Shown: positions 57,763-64,000 of the stretch, piece by piece
How the letters are laid out: every line of letters begins with the position of its first letter
Position numbering within the stretch: the stretch's first letter is position 1
NCBI GenBank assembly: GCA_945910005.1
Contig: OX246739.1
Coordinates: 74,039,523 to 74,103,522, forward strand
DNA from: Isoperla grammatica
Lineage: Eukaryota; Arthropoda; Insecta; Plecoptera; Perlodidae
Direction of reading: 5' to 3'
Length of the DNA stretch: 64,000 bases
The notes under the pieces: model-generated
Told to the model about the DNA's origin: nothing
The model's input: the letters and a program-made list of their open reading frames with translations, nothing else
The model's database searches: none
Program-made: the position numbers and the translations under genes

Positions 57763-60345
57763 CCCGGCCGTTAGCCCGGCGCTGTGATAGACTGATGTTG
57801 TTCTAAGGTAGAGAGCCAGGCAATAGAATTACTAGCTAGTACATTTCTCACCTCACAAACTTATGGGTGAAAGTTTACACTGGTTGGTGCAAGAAGAGTC
57901 AATAGAAAAGGCTTTTTATTTATATTTTGATACTTTTTTTAATTAATGTTTCGATGTCAGATTTTTATAGTATGCTATGAACTAAATTTGAATCGTACGA
58001 ATTGGTCTTTTAAATATCTGTGGTGATGAAGTTTGTTACTGTAGTTCTTTTTAAATTTGACGATATAAATAGTACTAGCTGTAAATGGCAGATGGTGAGA
58101 GGTGGGAGTGGTGTGTGGACTTTCACCTCTTAAAGAAAGTTTTAAATGAATGTTTTCTCAATTTTGTCACAATCACATAGTTGCCTCAGAGTTTAAACCT
58201 AGTTTTCCAAAGTCACATGACATTGAGATAGTCAAAGCACTACTTCACTATTTTACCTAGAATACATACCATACTAATCAAACACCTATGCCTAAATCTT
58301 GTTCTGGTCTCCAAGCACGTCGTAAACATTGTTACACTGTATGTTGGTTTCTGTTTTTATATGTACCATTTAACAAAATATGGAAGTTGAATGGTATGTA
58401 CTGTGAAATACTTAAACAAGAGTTTACAGGACATGAAAGTGCTTTTTTCAATATACACAGCCTAAAAATATTGGATGTACATTGTACATGATTATAGCCT
58501 ACATACTGTAATTTCACTGAGCAAGTGTTTGTCTAGTACACCCAACTTAATAGAAGAGATAGCGCATCTTTTTTAATTCATACTGTATTTACTTTCAGAA
58601 TAATTCTGTTTTGTAACCTAATTTTAAAGTTCTTTTATAGTATTGATCACGCTTCCAGAGTTACATTTCTTTTTTGTTATTTAAGTTTGTAGACCAATGG
58701 GCACGTGCTTAACTTTAATTAGTGTTGGTCTCTTTGTTAATAATGGTGAAATTCCAGTTATACATTTTTCACTTGCATGATTTTCTCGGTTATACACTAT
58801 GTATATTGAACTCCTTTTTCAAAAAGTAGATGTTACTTCTGTATAGGTATTTCTTCATTTTTTCAGCTTTACATTTTTCAATGCAAGTCCTCCGAGAAAT
58901 GTATAAATGACATTTCACTATAGTCTAGTGTGGTTGTTGATAGCCAATTAATCGATCAACTGTTTATATTTAGCTGATTTGATTGGATTCAGTCATTTGA
59001 TGTGAATTTAGCTCCATTTATGTCCATTTTTTTGTAAATTGCCAATATGCAAATTATGTAATTGTGGAAATTGGTTGCGATCTAATGATCACCACCACAA
59101 TTGTTATTGGGGGTAAATTGAACAATCAGTACCTAATGTATTAATTTTAATTTACTATTTCATATGAATAGAATGTTTGTTTCTATATACGTACTGTATA
59201 CTTCGATATTCATTTAAACTGGAGCCTACCGGATACGAGAATACCCTATCACAATGCTAAACCAAAATACATACATTGCATTGCATTGCCAGAGGAATAC
59301 TCCTGTTTGCCTTAAAAATGATTGTTGTGTTCGGAATGTCACATAATTGGAATGGAAAGGGGGTATATGGAATCAAACTAGAACAGAGAAAAAGATGAGA
59401 GGGGAAAGGCAGACAACGAAGTACAAACCATGCGTAGGCAGACGACCTTGATAACATTATGTATGGCTTTGATCTTGATGGATAACATGTGCGTACGCTA
59501 ATATGTACATTTCTTTTTTAAAAAAAAGAGCATACAAGTTGTTTCCAAAAGCCAAATGCTATCAATTATATGTATCATCTTTCTTTCAACAGAATTGAGT
59601 GATGTTTCAAAATTCAAACACTAGCCAGAAAGGCAGGGTGTATATATGCAGTATACAATAATTGTATGGTATGAAAATGAATTGTTTCTCTTTGGGCCAA
59701 TTCTCAACTAAAAAAATCATTGGTGTGATATCATTAGTTAGGTACTGATAAATGATTATGTATTATTCCACCAAAAATATCGAAGTCAATAGGTATCGTG
59801 GAATGACCATATTACTGCATTTTAATTGAAACTTTAATATCAAACGAACTCTCAAAGTAATCAACATTTCAGCTTTGTACAGTACAGCTGACCAAAATAA
59901 TATGTATTTTGAAGCATACGTTATGTATTTGTACTTGGACAATACTAATGAAAATTTGATCGATTAATTGAATATCACAATAATTGTGAACTTTTCTTAT
60001 TTCGACTTGTTATTTAATGACCATTTATAAAATTGCAATGCCAATTATTATTACACAAGCATGGTAGCAACTGGCTATTATTGTGCATATTGAGTGTATT
60101 ACAAATGGAATACCTAATGCCGAATAGGACTAACCACCATACATATCAGTGCTGGATTGAAAATGGCATTAAATGCCATCCTGCTGTAAGGGGATCACTG
60201 GATCAAACAAAATGTTAAATCAGTAAAAGCACATTGTCTACTTATGTGCGTACATTCACTGATCATTACTGTACAATTGTTAAGCATGTACTTAATTAAC
60301 TTGATCCAATTGCCACAAGAAATAAACACATTGTTTATGTATTTC
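57763..60345 (+). other. Probable STK38 3' UTR
   Basis: AT-rich sequence after the stop codon with no repeats or coding-like ORFs. The first clear AATAAA is at 60321-60326, followed by GT/T-rich sequence suited to a cleavage site. The length of about 2.6 kb is inferred from that signal alone; an earlier non-canonical signal is possible. Confidence 0.4.
60321..60326 (+). terminator. Candidate polyadenylation signal AATAAA for STK38
   Basis: First canonical hexamer downstream of the stop codon, followed within 10-30 bases by TTGTTTATGTATTTC, a T/GT-rich element. It is positional evidence only. Confidence 0.35.
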
Positions 60346-63010
60346 TACGTTAATATATTGGATTACTAGACACTTCCAGTCACTTGGAAATTTAATTCCA
60401 ACAGGTTGGAGTCAGAAGTTTCAAGCTCAGATGTAAGATGTATTAAACATTGTTTTGGAACCATTGTCGGGTAAAATCCTAGTTCTGTGTTGAATAAGTC
60501 TGAGAAAGAGGATAGGGATATGGGACGGCTTTCCTGTTAAAAGAAAATACAAATGACGAGTCATCTTTGGATTTTGGACATTTGTCGTTCGATTTCAGTT
60601 TTGACATACTGGCCAATCTCTTGACAAAACTAGTCAAGTATTTTGGTGTAATTCTTCGTCTTGTCTAAAACAACTGGAAATATCTGGACTCTGTCCATTA
60701 CGTAGTGTGGTGCTGTGTGCATAATTTTCACACACGTCAGCCTGTTTGTCTTGTCAGCACGTTATCAGTTATCATCACTACTAAATTACTAACCAGTAAT
60801 CAATAATCATGTGAAATACTAATTAAACTATCTCATAAGTAACTAAAAAGATGGTACAAAGAATTATAGGATGCTTGAGTAGAGGCAAACATAGTGTCTA
60901 TGCAATTTGAATGGTTTTCACTTTCACAAATCAGTGTTAGTAATGTGGATGGATTTGAAAGCCAGTTTTAAAATTTTGTAAGGCCAAATTACACTGCATT
61001 ATACAGATGTCACTGTCGTTGACAAACTATAATGCAGATTATGTCAGTTGTGGCAGGGGCTTTTTTAGAACTCGTATTTGGAGAAAACCCATACGCACTC
61101 CAACAGCATGTTTATATCAAGGCTAATCCTTTGTTTCCAAATTTGAGCTTGAAACTCTTCCTGAAGTCAACTGGAATTCAAATATAGTTGAAAATCTGGT
61201 ACGTACCTACATACGTCTAGTGTTGTTATATGTAACTAACTTGCATTGAATGATCATCTATAAATAAGAGTTAACAATGTAGGGTATGTTTAGTTTGGTA
61301 AGATTGGGTTGCCAATAGATCGTTTTAATCACTAACGATTAAAGTGAACTTAATTAATACTTCTTACTGAACATAAATTTTATGCATGTTGTTTTTCTCT
61401 TGTGGTTTTGGTAATCGTTTCCCAACCTCGTATATAAACTCTCCCCGACCCATATTGCTCTGTTATCGGGATGATGTCTTGTAAAAATATTCTTATAGTT
61501 TTGTGTTCAGTACATTGTTCAAAACATTGCAGATGAAACTTAATATTAATAATAGTGATGTCCAAGTTTTACCTAGGTATGCCATTTAATCTGTGCATTT
61601 CTTACTGTGATCCCCTTATCAGTACAGACACGAAGTGGATTATTGCATGTTTTTGTTTGGTTACACTTGTTAAGTAATGGCATAACATTAATATGAAGGA
61701 ATCAGTATAGGCCTATTTAGTTGTATATTTGGAGCAAGTATGTATCATGTTACTATGTGCAATTGTGTACGTGTCTGTCTGTCTGTGCGTGAGTATGTAT
61801 GCTCTCTATGTACGTTCTGCTATCTTTAAGATATGTTTGTCTACATGCACGTTCTAGAATGCATACATGTCACTATCTACATTTCAATTATGTATTTACT
61901 ATTTATTTTCCGTGGTGCAAATACGTCTACAGAAGAAAACTTCAAGAGCCACGAGTCTCGACATTTTGTTTCTCGTTATGTTATTTATTTCATTTTTTAA
62001 TGCCAGATAGTCATATGAAGATAGTTTTATTTCCTTAATAGTACCCAAACATAGGTAGCATTATTACCTAGTACTGTAGTTGAACATTACCAGAATGAAA
62101 GAGGAAGATAAAGAGGGATGGGCACTTTGTATTGCACATGATATTGCCACTAGAGACTAAAACTAGTGACACATTGAGTGTATACTATATTATACTGTAT
62201 GCCCACAGCCAATAGAGTACAGTATTAAGTTTTAAGTTATAGAACTTCTAAGGCAGTGTATGTGGTATGGCTTGGCTTTCTCTTGAAACAAATTGTACCG
62301 AATTTCAAATGTTTTTTGTCATATATATTTTTCCCAAACAGTGTTATCTCTTGGCAGTATCATAAATTGTCTTGTGTTTTGAATGCTCCTGTACAAAATC
62401 TGTGTATAGCAAATATATTAATTTGTTTTCTTAATTTGGTGTTATTTTTTTATACTATACTTCCTCTTCCTATTTTCTCTTTTTTTGTAATTCCCGTGGA
62501 CAATTTTAACCCGTCTCTGGTGGTGGGGGGTGGGGGATTGGGGGGGGGTTTGAGGTGCATGCGCCACAAACACCCACACATACGTCGTCACTGTCACAAT
62601 ATGCACTAAAATATCAAGCAAACATTTCTACAACACTAGTCACCAGACAAATCTTCGGCAAACTAATAACTCGCTAATAATTGCGTTCTGAATTCAAAAA
62701 ACTAAACAAGGATTTCGTGAAGCCATGACTAAACAAAAGAAATACACGCATAAATCACAATCTATATTTATTACATCTATACCACATATTGGCAAAAAAT
62801 AATAACGAATAGTCAGCAAGTGAATCGGCTACCTTAGTACCAAAAACTACTTCAATTGAACAAATATAGAATGCAGCATCTGCACTATATGTATTCTAAG
62901 ATAGTGGGGAACATGATAATTCTCGTTTCCGGACTACAATATCCTAAAAACTTCCCCTACTTCCAGTTGACTCCTGTCTTGCCACCCCACACATGTATGT
63001 AACGCGTCAA
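60346..63010. other. Intergenic, no gene seen
   Basis: AT-rich unique sequence; G-rich stretch at about 62520-62550. Confidence 0.5.
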
Positions 63011-63014
63011 TGTT

Positions 63015-63175
63015 GGGTAGGAACGGATTTTTTTAGTTCCGTTCCTTGGAACTAGTTCCTTTTTAAGGAACTAAGGAACGGTATAGTTCCTTTTTTCCAA
63101 CCAGGAACTGTGGAACGCCATAGTTCCAATTTTCCAGGAACTGTAACTTATTTTCATAAGTTCCTTTTATTTTTA
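63015..63175. mobile_element. Possible end of another hAT-like element with GGAAC/GTTCC repeats
   Basis: GGGTAGGAACGG followed by many GGAACT and AGTTCC motifs, the same style as the subterminal regions of the confirmed hAT elements. No opposite end or target duplication is visible. Confidence 0.4.
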
Positions 63176-64000
63176 CTTGACTGTACAAGCTTGAAGGACG
63201 AAAGCGCCAAAACATAGTTTACTTACAAGATGACAGAAACGAGAAATCTAAAACAACTTTTTTTGTAATATTTCATTCTTGTCTACCCATCCTAACCTTC
63301 CACATGCTACGCCACCCCCGCGTGGGGTCTCCAATTAGTCGCACACCGGCACAAGTCGAAGACCCGAAACCGGTGACTAATCCCAAATCGCTCGTGCGGA
63401 ATAAGCGTGGACCGACCGTCCAACCCCTCCTATACACAGGTGTGAGAGCAACTCAGACTGTCATTCCGAAATCAAACAAAACATGAAATATATCACTTGT
63501 GAACCCATCACTTCGAATTCATTGGAAACGGGAAGGCTTTGATGATGAAAGATGTGGTCCGAGTGGGGTGGGGGTGAAGTTATTTAGGGGCAAGGAGCTA
63601 TCCAATATTCATGATCTATTCAATTCTTCGCGACAAGTGCATGTGACAACATCGCTGTCTCTTTCGATCGTTTTGTTTGTGCGTGGCAATAACATACTGC
63701 CCTTTAAAAAATACAGACCATTTTTCTTTCCGGGCGAAAGTGATATTTCGGCGACGAAGAAAATTTTTCGGCAAAATGCTTGCTTTGTTTACCAGTTAAT
63801 AAAGTAATCGGTGCTTCGAGGTCATCGCCAGCCAATCTAAAGAAGCACCTGCATTAATTGATTCCTATACAAATCTCAACCATATTTTAGGCGTTATTTG
63901 CGAACCCTTGGCATTGAATTGAATTTTAAAACTTTAATTAAATTAATTAGCCTATAATAGTTATTAATAATAAATGTAAATTGTAATGCATTAAGAATTA
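63176..64000. other. No gene seen
   Basis: Unassigned; an AATAAA occurs at 63798-63803. Confidence 0.45.

Overview
The window is animal nuclear DNA. Its one secure gene is split by GT-AG introns, and the rest is dominated by SINEs, miniature DNA transposons and minisatellites. The recurrent TAGGCCTA-type strings, the 5S-rRNA-derived SINE and the GC-rich exons in AT-richer flanks suggest a marine invertebrate, perhaps an echinoderm, hemichordate or lancelet. That placement is a guess; the sequence seen here does not fix the phylum.

The gene is a complete NDR-family protein kinase (STK38/STK38L, Drosophila tricornered type). It has five coding exons on the + strand (49602-50066, 52808-52968, 54219-54474, 56168-56543, 57647-57762). 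Joined, they encode 457 residues, close to the 465 of human STK38, and all regulatory sites are present. At least one 5' UTR exon lies upstream. A long 3' UTR probably runs to an AATAAA near 60321.

The most unusual feature is at the first coding exon. The last 54 bases of the exon and the first 32 of the intron form an 86-bp unit present about 21.7 times in tandem (50013-51876). The intron therefore begins with 22 near-identical copies of its own 5' splice site. The later introns carry a TTAA-flanked foldback element (intron after exon 2) and two hAT-type elements with perfect 8-bp target duplications: one starts 26 bp from a donor, the other ends about 50 bp from an acceptor.

Region by region: 0-5 kb has a foldback MITE and a non-autonomous hAT element. 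5-14 kb holds 5S-derived and tRNA-derived SINEs. 14.7-16.3 kb has two copies of an AT-rich hAT-like element. 16.5-19.9 kb has a MITE, local duplications, a SINE and a 47-bp minisatellite. 20-30 kb is mostly unassigned, with a SINE at 27.8 kb and a foldback at 28.9 kb. 30.1-41.6 kb is a minisatellite belt with 42-, 171-, 5-, 62- and 52-bp units and a 286-bp foldback at 33.9 kb. 42.4-42.8 kb has two abutting foldbacks. 43-49.5 kb is mainly unique AT-rich DNA. 49.6-57.8 kb is the kinase gene. 57.8-64 kb is 3' UTR and intergenic DNA.

No second gene could be established. Two isolated exon-like stretches and one possible secreted-peptide ORF are listed with low confidence. No rRNA operon, functional tRNA gene, CRISPR array or autonomous transposase/reverse transcriptase ORF was seen.
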